Below, piece after piece: positions 8,897 through 18,319 of a stretch of 64,000 bases of DNA (within the stretch, counting starts at the first letter, position 1; every line of letters starts with the position of its first letter). The DNA comes from Oscillatoria sp. FACHB-1406. Its GTDB lineage: Bacteria > Cyanobacteriota > Cyanobacteriia > Cyanobacteriales > Spirulinaceae. The stretch spans positions 62,001 to 126,000 of the forward strand of contig NZ_JACJSM010000010.1 in NCBI RefSeq assembly GCF_014698145.1. Direction: 5' to 3'. Under the pieces are notes generated by a model. It had not been told where the DNA came from. It was given only the letters and a program-made list of their open reading frames with translations, and searched no databases. The position numbers were made by a program, and so were the translations under genes.

Positions 8897-10090
8897 ATGC
8901 CCCGACAAAACATGGTTAAGATAACATCGAACAATTCTGCTGATTTACCATGCAGGCCACTTCTCATGGATATCGCAACGCACCAATTCATGGCTTTTTT
9001 TGAACCCGAGCAAGCCCACGAATTATGTCAAGTGGCGATCGTTGAGACTTACTTGGATGAAGCTGTGATTTTTGAGGAAGGTGCTTTTTCTGACTGTTTG
9101 TACCTGCTGCTCGAAGGTGAGGTCGAGTTTCGCAAAAAAATTGGCACCGATCGCTATCGCCCGTTGACGCGCGCCTTACCCGATGCGTTTTTCGGGGAGT
9201 TGGGAATGCTGGACGGGCAACCGCGCAGCACGCAAGCGATCGCGCGGGGAGAAAAGACGGTTCTGGCAAAAATTCCGACTGAGGGATTTATGGACGTGCT
9301 GGATCGGGCTAAGGGAACGGTAATTACTAAGTTTTGCAGCTACATGGTGCAACGCTTGCGCGATACCACCGAAGAGTATATTCGCCAGCAACTCCATAAA
9401 GAAAAAATGGTGTTAATGGGGGAAATGCTAAACACGATCATCCACGATTTTAAGAGTCCGCTGAGCAGTATCAATTTGGCCAGCAGTATGCTCAAAGAGC
9501 AGCATCCGGATGAGGAGACAGAGGAATGGTGCGACTTGATTCACGCTCAAACGCAGCGGATGTCGGCGATGGCCGAAGATTTTCTCGAGTTCGCGCGGGG
9601 AAATGCGACGCTGAATAAGAAGCCTGTGAATTTGAAAGCTCTGTTACAGCGTTTTGCGACGCTCAATCGCATCTATTTTCAGGAGGCTGAGATTGAGTTT
9701 TCAACGCGCTGTCCGCCGGAGTTGGTGTTGGAAGTCGATGAGGGTAAGTTGATGCGGGTGTTGCAAAATTTGGTGGGGAACGCCGTGGATGCGTTTCGCG
9801 ATCGCGGCGGCCGGATCTCGCTGGATATCGAGGCGGACGATCGCAATGCTCATCTGACGCTGCGAGATAATGGCCCTGGAATCCCTGAAGCCATCCAGGA
9901 TCGCTTGTTTGAGTCGTTTGTTACCCACGGCAAACCCCACGGAACTGGATTGGGAACCGCGATCGCGAAATCGATTATCGATACTCATGGCGGTAAAATC
10001 GCTTTTACCTCCAGTCCGGAACTCGGAACGACTTTTTACATCGATTTGCCCCTTTTCTCGCCCCCTCCGAAGTTGGATAGTGCATCGTGA
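8897..10090 (+). CDS. Sensor histidine kinase with N-terminal cyclic-nucleotide-binding domain
   Basis: 397 residues with no membrane segment, so soluble. Residues ~25-140 form a cNMP-binding fold (EEGAFSDCLYLLLEGEVEF, then FFGELGMLDGQPRSTQAIA). The HisKA H-box is IIHDFKSPLSS, with phospho-acceptor His183. The HATPase_c part has NLVGNAVDAF (N box), DNGPGIPE (G1) and GTGLGTAIAKSI (G2). It probably senses cAMP or cGMP, or a related fold ligand, and phosphorylates an unlinked response regulator. The stop overlaps the GTG of the next gene in GTGA, implying translational coupling with the CruP-like enzyme. Confidence 0.9.
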   Translation: MPRQNMVKITSNNSADLPCRPLLMDIATHQFMAFFEPEQAHELCQVAIVETYLDEAVIFEEGAFSDCLYLLLEGEVEFRKKIGTDRYRPLTRALPDAFFGELGMLDGQPRSTQAIARGEKTVLAKIPTEGFMDVLDRAKGTVITKFCSYMVQRLRDTTEEYIRQQLHKEKMVLMGEMLNTIIHDFKSPLSSINLASSMLKEQHPDEETEEWCDLIHAQTQRMSAMAEDFLEFARGNATLNKKPVNLKALLQRFATLNRIYFQEAEIEFSTRCPPELVLEVDEGKLMRVLQNLVGNAVDAFRDRGGRISLDIEADDRNAHLTLRDNGPGIPEAIQDRLFESFVTHGKPHGTGLGTAIAKSIIDTHGGKIAFTSSPELGTTFYIDLPLFSPPPKLDSAS

Positions 10091-11622
10091 ATCGCGATCG
10101 ACTTCTGGCTTCTACTCCCGGTAACGCGATCGGCGGACTGCACCATGCCGATCGCGCTTGGCACGATTTACGCTTTAACACCACACAAATTGAGGATTTT
10201 GTCAAGGAAAATTCTCAACGTTTAGAAGCCGTAGATTGGGATGCGATTATCTGCGGCGGCACGTTGGGCATTTTGTTAGCCGCAGCCTTGCAGCAGCGCG
10301 GTTGGCGCGTCTTGTTGCTCGAACGCGGCAAGTTACGAGGCAGAGATCAGGAGTGGAATATTTCCCGCCAGGAGTTAACCGCCTTCCTCGAATTAGGGTT
10401 ATTAACGGAAGCAGAGTTAGAAAGCGCGATTGCCACGGAGTACAACCCCGCGCGTGTTGCCTTTCACCAAGGTTGCGAAATTTGGGTGAGAGATGTCCTT
10501 AATATTGGAGTCGATCCCGTATTTTTGCTGGAAACCCTCAAGCAGAAGTTTCTCGCGGCTGGGGGGACATTATGGGAAAATACGGCATTAAGTGAAGTCA
10601 GCGTTCATCCCGATGGCGTAAAGGCAATCGCCCCGGAAAAATCGGCGACAGCGCGCCTCCTCATCGACGCGATGGGGCATTTTTCCCCCATTGCCCGCCA
10701 AGCGAGGGGAAACGAGAAGCCAGAAGGCGTTTGTTTGGTGGTGGGGAGTTGCGCGCGCGGCTACCCGCAGAACGAAACGGGGGATTTAATCGCTTCCTTT
10801 ACGCCGATTCTGCATCAATGTCAGTATTTTTGGGAAGCTTTTCCGGCGCGCGATGGCAGGACAACCTATTTGTTTACTTATGTCGATGCCGAGCGCGATC
10901 GCTTCAGCTTAGAATTTTTCATGGATGAATATTTTCGCTTGCTACCTGAATATCAGCAAGTCGAACTGTCGCAGCTACAATTTCAGCGATTTTTATACGG
11001 ATTTTTTCCCGCCTACCGCAACAGTCCCCTCAGAACGCCGTGGGATAGAATCTTGCCCGTCGGCGACAGTAGCGGCGCGCAATCTCCCGTCAGTTTCGGC
11101 GGATTTGGGGCAATGGTTCGCCATCTCGAACGATTAACATCGGGGATAGAAGAAGCATTGCAAGTCGATGCGTTGAATCGGGATGCCCTGAAATTATTGC
11201 AACCCTATCAACCCAATATTGCTGTAACTTGGTTATTTCAGCGGACGATGAGCGTACCGCTTCAAAAAAGCGTTCCGCCCCAACAAATTAACCAGCTAAT
11301 GAGTGCCGTATTTGAAGTTATGGAGAGGTTAGGGGATGACGTTCTCAAACCTTTTCTTCAAGATGTTATTCAATTTCCCGCCCTCACCAAAACCTTACCT
11401 TTAGTTAACCCGAAATACGTGCTTCCGATTTTGCCTCGCGCGGGCTTGCCGATGTTAGGGGATTGGTTGCGTCATTACTTAAATTTAGGGGTTTACAGCA
11501 GCCTTAATTCTTTTCAAAAACCCTGGCAAGGAATTGAACGACAATTATCTTTACAACAGCAATATTATTGGCATCGTTGGTTAGATGCTTGGAAGTATGG
11601 TTCTGGAGGAGATTTAGATTAA
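10087..11622 (+). CDS. cruP: FAD-dependent lycopene cyclase paralogue, CruP-like
   Basis: 511 residues. After about 50 residues comes the dinucleotide-binding fold AIICGGTLGILLAAALQQRGWRVLLLERG, then GRDQEWNISRQEL, a motif I associate with the CruA/CruP cyclases, and a late FAD contact region PVGDSSGAQSPVSFGGFGAMVRHL. CruA closes lycopene rings; CruP is a paralogue reported to protect against reactive oxygen rather than to act as the main cyclase. CruA cannot be wholly excluded without alignment. It starts at GTG inside the stop of the kinase gene (GTGA overlap). Confidence 0.65.
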   Translation: MNRDRLLASTPGNAIGGLHHADRAWHDLRFNTTQIEDFVKENSQRLEAVDWDAIICGGTLGILLAAALQQRGWRVLLLERGKLRGRDQEWNISRQELTAFLELGLLTEAELESAIATEYNPARVAFHQGCEIWVRDVLNIGVDPVFLLETLKQKFLAAGGTLWENTALSEVSVHPDGVKAIAPEKSATARLLIDAMGHFSPIARQARGNEKPEGVCLVVGSCARGYPQNETGDLIASFTPILHQCQYFWEAFPARDGRTTYLFTYVDAERDRFSLEFFMDEYFRLLPEYQQVELSQLQFQRFLYGFFPAYRNSPLRTPWDRILPVGDSSGAQSPVSFGGFGAMVRHLERLTSGIEEALQVDALNRDALKLLQPYQPNIAVTWLFQRTMSVPLQKSVPPQQINQLMSAVFEVMERLGDDVLKPFLQDVIQFPALTKTLPLVNPKYVLPILPRAGLPMLGDWLRHYLNLGVYSSLNSFQKPWQGIERQLSLQQQYYWHRWLDAWKYGSGGDLD

Positions 11623-12009
11623 TCGAATTGAGGGCTGCGACACTAGACTACACTAAGCTTGAATAAATGGAAACCGCTCGCTTACTTTGTGTAAAGCGTA
11701 GGTTTATATACTTTATCGGTTACGAACGCATCTAAAAAAAAGCTGAAGTTTTTTTATTTTGATTATTTTCTAAGATAGATAAAATAACGTTATACCAATT
11801 CTCAGTTACGATGCACCAAATTTTTCATCGTAGGGGCATAACATTGTTATGCCCTCTTCGGGAATCGTGCAAAATCTATGAGAATTGGTATTAGAAGTTA
11901 AATTCCCTAGTTTTTGAAAACTCCGCTCATCGACACAGCTTTAGCACAATAATCGCTAATCGCGAAGAGAGGAAACCTTTTATTTTAAGCAATCAACCTT
12001 TTATCAAGC
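11623..12009. other. Intergenic region with a small repeat element
   Basis: 387 bases with no credible coding frame. AT-rich sequence follows cruP, and the repeat element at 11793-11890 occupies the middle. The last 110 bases precede the SirB1 gene and presumably hold its promoter; no clear motif was found. Confidence 0.6.
11793..11890. mobile_element. MITE-like repeat with nested GTAGGGGC palindrome
   Basis: TACCAATTCTCA (11793-11804) and TGAGAATTGGTA (11879-11890) are perfect inverted ends, 98 bases overall. Inside, 11830-11855 is GTAGGGGCATAAC followed by its near-complement, a second palindrome. A diverged copy without the inverted right end lies at 34603-34664 (shared GATGCAC...ATC-GTAGGGGC). 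Confidence 0.65.
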
Positions 12010-12825
12010 ATGAGTCATTACAGCGCGCGCCAAAACTTTTATCGCGAAATAAACTGTCCCGACGAGCAAATATACCTAGCCAAAGCAGCCCTTTACATCG
12101 CTAGGGAAGAATACCCAGAGTTGGAAGTTTCTAAATACTTAAATATGCTCGATCGCATAGCAGAAGAAATCGAAATTCTTTTGCCAGAAAAACGCTATCC
12201 TTTAAAAACTATTGAAACGATTAACCAATTCCTTTATGATAATTTAGGATTCAAAGGGAATAAGCAGGATTATTATAACCCGTGCAATAGTTTTCTCAAT
12301 GATGTTCTCGATCGCCGCACCGGAATTCCGATCGCCCTCTCCTTAGTCTACCTCGAAATTGCCAAACGCCTTAACTTTCCAATGGTCGGCATTGGACTAC
12401 CGGGGCATTTCCTAATCCGTCCGACGTTTGAAGGTGTAGGAATTTTTGTCGATCCTTTTAACGGGGGGGAAATCTTATTCGAGCAAGACTGCGAAGCGCT
12501 CCTCTCAAAGCTTTACCAGCAGAACGTTCAATTAGAATCAAATTTTCTCGCGCCCGTAACCAACCGCCAATTTTTAGCGCGAATGCTCTCCAACCTAAAA
12601 TTTATCTATCTCAATCAACATCAGTTGCAAAAAGCTCTCGCTACTATCGAACGCATTTTGCTGCTATTTCCCACTGCTGCCAGCGAATTGCGCGATCGCG
12701 GGTTATTATTTTATCAGTTAGGCGAAAAGAGTAAGGCCAAGCAAGATTTAGAATTTTATTTGGCGATGGCTCCTCAAGCAACCGATGTCGATGCGATTCG
12801 ACAGTTTCTCGCCCAGATGGGCTAA
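12010..12825 (+). CDS. SirB1-type transglutaminase-like protein with C-terminal TPR
   Basis: 271 residues. Residues ~40-190 match the SirB1 / transglutaminase-core-2 family (YYNPCNSFLNDVLDRRTGIPIALSLVYLEIA, then VGIGLPGHFLIRP and FVDPFNGGEIL). The C-terminal ~80 residues form tetratricopeptide-like helices (QLQKALATIERILLLFP, then RDRGLLFYQLGEKSKAKQDLE). The cellular role is unknown; the fold suggests protein binding rather than proven enzymatic activity. No signal peptide, so cytoplasmic. Confidence 0.85.
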   Translation: MSHYSARQNFYREINCPDEQIYLAKAALYIAREEYPELEVSKYLNMLDRIAEEIEILLPEKRYPLKTIETINQFLYDNLGFKGNKQDYYNPCNSFLNDVLDRRTGIPIALSLVYLEIAKRLNFPMVGIGLPGHFLIRPTFEGVGIFVDPFNGGEILFEQDCEALLSKLYQQNVQLESNFLAPVTNRQFLARMLSNLKFIYLNQHQLQKALATIERILLLFPTAASELRDRGLLFYQLGEKSKAKQDLEFYLAMAPQATDVDAIRQFLAQMG

Positions 12826-12903
12826 TATCCCCTAAAACCCAACTTCTTTAAACCTCAGTTCCTTAAAAGAGCAACAATCCGTGCATCGCCTCCTTTTTGT
12901 GTT

Positions 12904-14472
12904 ATGCTTCGCAACGCCCCCGAAAAAGTTTATTCATGGCTTGACAGTTTACAGGATTATCTCGAAGCGCGATCTCAACTTTTAAACATTTTAGTTCCCT
13001 TCGCCTTTTTCATCTTAACGCTTTTATGGATGCCCGTTCGCACGAATTTGAGCTTTGATACAGACGAAGGACAGGAACTAATTAAAGCTATTCTCTACTC
13101 CCGTGGTTTTGCACTTTACCATGAAATTTGGTCCGACCAACCGCCCCTCTTAACCATTTGTTTATCGGCTTGGTTTAAGCTATTTGGTGCATCAATTTTT
13201 TCAGGGAGACTGCTTGTTCTCTGTTTCGCAACGCTCCTCATTTGGAGCTTTTTTAAGACGCTACAAATCAGTGTAGGCAGTCCCCTCGCGCTTGTAGGAA
13301 CAGGACTATTAGCGCTATCGGGTAACTTTTTAAGAATGAGCGTTTCAGTGATGATAGGTTTGCCCGCCCTCAGCTTAGTTACGCTCTCGATTTATACCCT
13401 GACTCTCTACTTCAACAGTTTGTCTCTCTCTTATTTACTCTTGTCGGGAGCCGCTTTCGCAGTTTCCCTACAATTTAAAACGTTTGCTGTATTCTTAATC
13501 CCTTTAATCTTGTTTTTTATCTTCAGCAACTCGCTATCAACTCTAAAGAGTCCCGATGCTTCGCCCTCCTTCATACAGAAAGGGAGGCTTAGGGCGAGAA
13601 AAATAAAAGCATTAAACTTTAAAAACAAAGCCTTAAAGGGAACGATTTTGTCGGGGTTATGGCTGCTCGCTTTCGTCCTAACCTTTTGCGTAATTGAGTT
13701 AACACTGGGTTCCTGGCAACTCAATAGTACCTTTAAGTTTCACGTCAACGAAAACTTAAAAAATGTTTTTGTCAAAGAAAATAGTATTTTAGATGTTAGT
13801 TGGATGTTACTACAAGATTTCGATCTCGTTCTTTTAGCGGGGTTAGGAGTAGGGACAATTCTACAAAAAAAAGAAAAATGGAACCTTTTCCCCTTGGCTT
13901 GGCTGGCAACAGCAACCCTGATGCTTCTGAATCATAAACCGCTTTGGTATCATCATTACCTATTGCTATCAATCCCTCTGGTTTGGCTGGCTAGTTACGG
14001 CGTTAAGGTGGCAATTTCGGAAGGACAAAGACTGCGGAAACAAGCTATTATTTTTTGCAGTCTCTGCGCGATCGCGATTCCCATTAAACTAGGCGTTATC
14101 CAATGGCAAAATTCTATCTTTCTGGCAGAATCGCAGGAAAAAACAGAAGTGATTCGGCGCGTGACTCAATATCAACAACAAACCCATTGGCTCTTTACAG
14201 ATAACCCCATTTATGCGTTTCAAGCGAACTTACGGGTTCCGCCCGAAATCGCCGTTCTCTCGCGCAAACGGGTTGCTGCTGGAGAAATGACGCACGATTA
14301 CTTATATGCTTTGTTCGAGAAATATCAACCCGAACAAGTCATATTAGAACGTTTTCCGGAAGTCTACGAACCTCTAAAACCCTATTTAGAGGCAAACTAT
14401 GTAAAGGTAGAAGAATCGGGAGCGCGTCGGCATTTTGTCAAACGTAGTTTACTCAGTAAAAGCTTTCTTTAG
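12904..14472 (+). CDS. Membrane glycosyltransferase, GT39/ArnT-like (GT-C fold)
   Basis: 522 residues and at least ten hydrophobic segments. The first luminal loop carries the catalytic-type acidic motif FDTDEGQE and then SDQPPLL, as in dolichyl/undecaprenyl-phosphate mannose transferases. A soluble C-terminal part of ~100 residues follows the last membrane segment. Such enzymes move a sugar from a polyprenyl phosphate to lipid or protein outside the inner membrane; donor and acceptor are unknown. The gene is AT-richer than its neighbours. It lies 78 bases after the SirB1 gene, possibly in one unit with it and ruvC. Confidence 0.8.
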   Translation: MLRNAPEKVYSWLDSLQDYLEARSQLLNILVPFAFFILTLLWMPVRTNLSFDTDEGQELIKAILYSRGFALYHEIWSDQPPLLTICLSAWFKLFGASIFSGRLLVLCFATLLIWSFFKTLQISVGSPLALVGTGLLALSGNFLRMSVSVMIGLPALSLVTLSIYTLTLYFNSLSLSYLLLSGAAFAVSLQFKTFAVFLIPLILFFIFSNSLSTLKSPDASPSFIQKGRLRARKIKALNFKNKALKGTILSGLWLLAFVLTFCVIELTLGSWQLNSTFKFHVNENLKNVFVKENSILDVSWMLLQDFDLVLLAGLGVGTILQKKEKWNLFPLAWLATATLMLLNHKPLWYHHYLLLSIPLVWLASYGVKVAISEGQRLRKQAIIFCSLCAIAIPIKLGVIQWQNSIFLAESQEKTEVIRRVTQYQQQTHWLFTDNPIYAFQANLRVPPEIAVLSRKRVAAGEMTHDYLYALFEKYQPEQVILERFPEVYEPLKPYLEANYVKVEESGARRHFVKRSLLSKSFL

Positions 14473-14516
14473 CACTAAAGTTTGAATTTTAAATTAATAA
14501 TTTTGAACGGTTAATA

Positions 14517-15023
14517 ATGATAGAATCAACACAACGATGGCTGGGTCTCGATCCGGGACTGGCGAAGTTGGGCTGGGCTGTTTTAGATCCGCCGAGCGAC
14601 AAGAGTAAATCGCTTCCCTTTCTGGTAGAATACGGTACGATTGCCACTGCGAAATCGCACTCTACCGCACAACGTCTTGTGGAACTCGAACAAGATTTAA
14701 TTGCTTTATTTGAGGAATTTCAGCCGACGCGCGTTGCTGTCGAAATGCCGTTTTTTGGCCGTCAAATCAAAGCTGCCGGAGTCGTTTTACAAGCGGTAGG
14801 AATTATTAACTTAGTTTGCTGCCGGGAAGCAAAAATCACCCCAATCTTCCTGCATCAATCGAGTTGGAAAGCGCATTTAGTAAACGGTCGCGCCGATAAA
14901 TCTGAAGTCGCAATAACCATTCAAAATTTATTTGAACTGGAGCAATTGCCGAACGATGATGCAGTTGATGCGATCGCGATTGGCTATGCAGGATTTTGCG
15001 GTTTAGTCAATAATATTGATTGA
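14517..15023 (+). CDS. ruvC: Crossover junction endodeoxyribonuclease RuvC
   Basis: 168 residues. It opens with the RNase-H-fold motif LGLDPGLAKLGWAV (first catalytic Asp), has the acidic VAVEMPFFGRQIKAAG, and ends with the paired aspartates of NDDAVDAIAIG. The enzyme resolves Holliday junctions with RuvAB. The motif after the second acidic residue departs somewhat from proteobacterial RuvC, as is common in cyanobacteria. It starts at ATG 14517, 44 bases after the glycosyltransferase. Confidence 0.9.
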   Translation: MIESTQRWLGLDPGLAKLGWAVLDPPSDKSKSLPFLVEYGTIATAKSHSTAQRLVELEQDLIALFEEFQPTRVAVEMPFFGRQIKAAGVVLQAVGIINLVCCREAKITPIFLHQSSWKAHLVNGRADKSEVAITIQNLFELEQLPNDDAVDAIAIGYAGFCGLVNNID

Positions 15024-15053
15024 GGTAAATAAATAATCGTTAATAGCGAAACC

Positions 15054-15078
15054 AGAAGCAGAAATAAATTTTGCTTCT
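15054..15078. terminator. Weak bidirectional hairpin between convergent genes
   Basis: AGAAGCA (15054-15060) pairs with TGCTTCT (15072-15078) around an AT-rich loop, between the convergent ruvC and methyltransferase genes. There is no strong T-run, so its role as a terminator is inferred from position. Confidence 0.4.
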
Positions 15079-15114
15079 GCCTCTGGCTTAGCTCGTGAAA
15101 GTAGAGCGATCGAA

Positions 15115-15849
15115 TTATACGGCTCTTAAGGAGATGGATTTTTGCTGTGCTCCGTTGGCGGGAATTTGGCGATCGCTGGGGTTCTGCTGTACGACTTCAA
15201 TTTTACGCAAAACAACATCGTTGTACATCCGCTCTTGCAGCGCCATATACACGAGTTCGTAACCGTGTTGGACGCAAAATTCATTAACGGCTTCGACTAC
15301 GCCATACTTACCAAAATCAGACGTACTGAAGTAAATGTAGTCGTTTAAAGCAATTAACCCCTCTGGCTTCATCTTTTCGCGCGAGGCTTCGAGATCGCGT
15401 TTTGCACCGCCGTAGGAGTGATCGCCATCGATATAAATCCAGTCTAAGCTGTTATCTTCCCAAGAGCGAATGATTTCGGGCGAATTGCCCAAATAGACTT
15501 CTACCTGACCGCTTTCGATTTCCGCTGCGAATTTTTCCCGAGCTAATGCGATCGCATCTGGATCGAGATCGACTAAATACAGCTTTTTCGGCTGCGTAAC
15601 CTCCAGGATTTTCTCGGAGAATGTGCAGTGCATAATCCCAATTTCCGCACAAACCCCATTTTTGGGCATCTGCTCCAGCATTTTATAGCGATTTTCCAAT
15701 AACCGGCAGTTGCAAATATGTTCGTCCGCCAAAGTTTTTGCCCCCGGCCACATCGAACGTCGCTCCTCAGCACTTAAATCTTCGAGACTCGAACAACCCG
15801 TGATTTTTCTGATAAAAGACCGTACTCGTTCGGATTTTCTTGGGTACAT
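15115..15849 (-). CDS. Class I SAM-dependent methyltransferase (Methyltransf_24 type)
   Basis: 244 residues. The SAM-binding fold is seen as NGVCAEIGIMHCTFSEKIL (motif I region), KLYLVDLDPDAIALAREKF, and DNSLDWIYIDGDHSYGGAKRDLEASREKMKPEGLIALNDY, the DGDHxY signature of the CmcI / O-methyltransferase group. The substrate is unknown; small sugars or secondary metabolites are typical. The ATG at 15849 is good. It stands alone. Confidence 0.82.
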   Translation of the reverse strand: MYPRKSERVRSFIRKITGCSSLEDLSAEERRSMWPGAKTLADEHICNCRLLENRYKMLEQMPKNGVCAEIGIMHCTFSEKILEVTQPKKLYLVDLDPDAIALAREKFAAEIESGQVEVYLGNSPEIIRSWEDNSLDWIYIDGDHSYGGAKRDLEASREKMKPEGLIALNDYIYFSTSDFGKYGVVEAVNEFCVQHGYELVYMALQERMYNDVVLRKIEVVQQNPSDRQIPANGAQQKSISLRAV

Positions 15850-16394
15850 GGTTATTATTTCTTAAAGGGTTTAGGAAGTAGAAAGTGAAGTGCCTTACTC
15901 TCTTAATTCCCAATTGCAGAGCGTTAATATCCAAGAAGCTAAAAGCTTCGAGACATCGACTGCAAATTTGCGGATTAGGCACAACCTCATAGCAATATTT
16001 TTGTCCGTTCACCGCAATTCTGCGGTAAATACAAGAGAGTTATCTCCGGATTCTAAGCTAAACCTCTAGCTTATTTTTACTAGATGATTATTCTTAAACT
16101 ATAATGCCATACTCAGTATTGAATTGCCTAGCGTGACTGGCTTTACAGTATTTTTATTTCTTTCGTCAGAGTTTTTTAAAAAGGTAAATACTCTAGATTT
16201 TTACTAAATTCAGTGAGGGGTCATACCCCCTACCCCATTATTTTATCTGAAGTCGTTAGGAGCTAACAAACAGCACTGAAATTCAGGTTTTTATCGAACT
16301 TCACGCTTACTCTATAGGCTCAAACAAAGCAGAATTAAGGCAGAGCATTGCTCTGCCCCTACCGATAAAATCCTGAATCCGAACAGGGGCTAAT
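15850..16394. other. Intergenic region with one dispersed palindrome
   Basis: 545 bases without a convincing gene. An open frame reading 16012-15767 on the minus strand runs into the methyltransferase gene out of frame and is probably chance. At 16339-16362 lies GGCAGAGCATTGCTCTGCCCC-TAC, a palindrome of the GTAGGGGC family. Confidence 0.55.
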
Positions 16395-17036
16395 TCAACC
16401 CCCATCGCTGTCTGGACTTTCAACTTGAAAGCGTTCCAGTAAAAGGCGGAGTAGGATTTCGGGGTCGGTTTCGCTAACGCCAAGTTGACTGGCAATTTGT
16501 TGAGCTAAATTTTCATCTTGTTGTATTCCCAACAATAGTTCGTCCGGAGTGACGTACTTGACTTCAGGGGCATCATAGGATTCATCGGCATCGATGCCGC
16601 TATATTCCAAAATCGGGTTGCGAGTTGCCCTGCGCTGAAGTTCTTGGGCGATTGCATTCGACATCGCGCCCACTTCCATGATTTTCGGTAAATACTGAGT
16701 TTGCTGCGCTAAAAGAGTTAATTTTTGCGCCAATTCTAAGTCTGGAGTGGGGGAAGCTAATACTTTAGGAGCATAGTAACGTTGCAGCCAATGAACCCAC
16801 GTAACGTGGCTGCCTTGCTCTCCGAGTTGCTCGAAAAACCTTTGGACGCGGAGCGTTTGCCAGCCGTGGGACACGCCTTCAAGCAATTGCTCGAACAGGA
16901 ATGCACAGTCTTCATCACTTAAGGAAGGAATGGAGCGAGCGTCGCTGGCTGTGGTTGGAGCCGTTACTCGCGCCGTAGTGCTGTTATCTGAGGATTGAAA
17001 AAAATTTTTGAGCGATCGCCAAGTCTTATCGAACAT
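16395..17036 (-). CDS. Conserved cyanobacterial-type protein of unknown function
   Basis: 213 residues, soluble, with no recognised domain. The first ~40 residues are Ser/Thr/Ala-rich and probably disordered. The middle is helical (DEDCAFLFEQLLEGVSHGWQ, then ELAQKLTLLAQQ). The tail is acidic (ETDPEILLRLLLERFQVESPDSDGG). It starts two bases after the stop of the membrane protein upstream (17039-17845), so the two are one operon and probably work together. Confidence 0.7.
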   Translation of the reverse strand: MFDKTWRSLKNFFQSSDNSTTARVTAPTTASDARSIPSLSDEDCAFLFEQLLEGVSHGWQTLRVQRFFEQLGEQGSHVTWVHWLQRYYAPKVLASPTPDLELAQKLTLLAQQTQYLPKIMEVGAMSNAIAQELQRRATRNPILEYSGIDADESYDAPEVKYVTPDELLLGIQQDENLAQQIASQLGVSETDPEILLRLLLERFQVESPDSDGG

Positions 17037-17038
17037 TT

Positions 17039-17845
17039 TTATTCAACATCGTTCATTTCCCCCATTATGGAGGTAATTGTACGACGCTTGCGTAAGTCTA
17101 GCATTTCAGCAAGACCCGGTTCGCGGCGATCGAGGGGCATAACCGTTTCCGCTGGGACAACGCTCACTTGCGGTTCTTCTCCCGAGCCTCGGGTGCGGAA
17201 AGATACGGGTTTTGAAGGCTGCGCTGGCAGTCGCGCGCGAACGTGCGAAGCCGGTGCAGGTTGCCATGTTACCGCACGCTGGCTATACCCATTCAGTTGC
17301 GGTCTTTGGGCGGGGTGAGGGCGAACTGGCGGACGCACCGGTTCTGCTAATAAGTTGCGAGGAACCCGTGCTGAGGTTTGAGAAGAGACGAGGGGTGGGG
17401 AGTGACGTTTCTTGGGTTGGGGCGGAAGTGAGGTATTGCTCTTTTGTTTGGAGCGGACTTTACGCTTAACGCGCTGGCGGTTCGGGTTAGGAGCCTCGCC
17501 AGCGTGTTTTAACTTATAAGTTATAAACCATCCGCCCGTTGTACTCGCGAGCAGCACGAGCAACCACTTTGCACCCGTTGCTTGGTGTTCGGGTTGAACG
17601 GCGGTCTGGTTAGGCGGAGGAGTGGAGGTTGAACTTGTTGCGTCGAGGGCTGTTGAGGATGAGTTATGTTGCAAGTCACTAGGGTCGAAACCCGGGTCGA
17701 GTAACCCCACCAGCGCTAAAGCACCGATAATCGTCACTGACAGGAACATCCCACTCCAGATTTTGAGCTTATGCTTGGCGATCGCTTGATGGAGCAGATC
17801 GAGATAATACTGTTTTTGACGATAGCGTTCGGATCCATTGACCAT
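17039..17845 (-). CDS. Membrane protein of unknown function with a long Pro/Arg-rich linker
   Basis: 268 residues. A first membrane segment (MFLSVTIIGALALVGLL) is near residue 35 and a second (WLLVLLASTTGGWFITYKL) near residue 95. The rest is low-complexity, rich in Pro, Arg, Ser and Gln, and predicted disordered, with a short ordered tail. Family unknown. It is the first gene of a two-gene unit with the 213-residue protein. Confidence 0.65.
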   Translation of the reverse strand: MVNGSERYRQKQYYLDLLHQAIAKHKLKIWSGMFLSVTIIGALALVGLLDPGFDPSDLQHNSSSTALDATSSTSTPPPNQTAVQPEHQATGAKWLLVLLASTTGGWFITYKLKHAGEAPNPNRQRVKRKVRSKQKSNTSLPPQPKKRHSPPLVSSQTSARVPRNLLAEPVRPPVRPHPAQRPQLNGYSQRAVTWQPAPASHVRARLPAQPSKPVSFRTRGSGEEPQVSVVPAETVMPLDRREPGLAEMLDLRKRRTITSIMGEMNDVE

Positions 17846-17960
17846 TCATGCCCCCAACCCTAGCATTTAGGACTTTAAACTCGGACTAAAGAATTTTAGC
17901 ACGCTTATTTAATGGGGGAAGAATTCGTTATCCGTACCGGCGACGGACAACCCGCAACTC

Positions 17961-18071
17961 TTATAAATTCGCGAAAGCCGTCATCATTGCGACGATCGCC
18001 AGACTCATCAATGCAAAGACAAGGACGATACCGACCGAAGGCGCAAACGGATTTGAGTTGATGGTTTTCAT
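17961..18071 (-). CDS. 36-residue single-span membrane peptide
   Basis: ATG at 18069-18071 and TAA at 17961-17963. The product starts MKTINSNPFAPSVGIV, has one clear membrane helix (VLVFALMSLAIVAMMTAF) and ends FANL. A purine-rich AAAGAG lies just upstream of the ATG. Size and layout resemble the small subunits of photosystems, cytochrome b6f or NDH-1, but it does not match PsbX, PsaM, PetN, PetG or Ycf12 as I know them. It lies alone between two divergent units. Confidence 0.6.
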   Translation of the reverse strand: MKTINSNPFAPSVGIVLVFALMSLAIVAMMTAFANL

Positions 18072-18319
18072 AGCTCTTTATCGATTCTTTTGAATCGCTT
18101 TTAATTCTTTATGCTCTCAATATAACTAAGCCCGATCGCGGCTCTCATAAATGAGATATTTCTTTGCAAAAAGTCAAAAAAAGCAATGTTTTCTTGAATA
18201 AAGGATTACTTTTTGCAATGGCAAAGATAGCAGATTTCGTTTTTTCGCGCCCGTAGCCCTCACCTTCAAACTGTAAGATGATTTGAAGACTTGTAAGAAT
18301 ATATAGAGGAACTCAACGA

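Noticed and set aside
15767-16012. 81-codon minus-strand frame with a CSRC motif before the methyltransferase
   Set aside because: It overlaps the methyltransferase start out of frame, its tail is low-quality and no ribosome-binding site is seen. It could be a leader peptide, but support is too weak.
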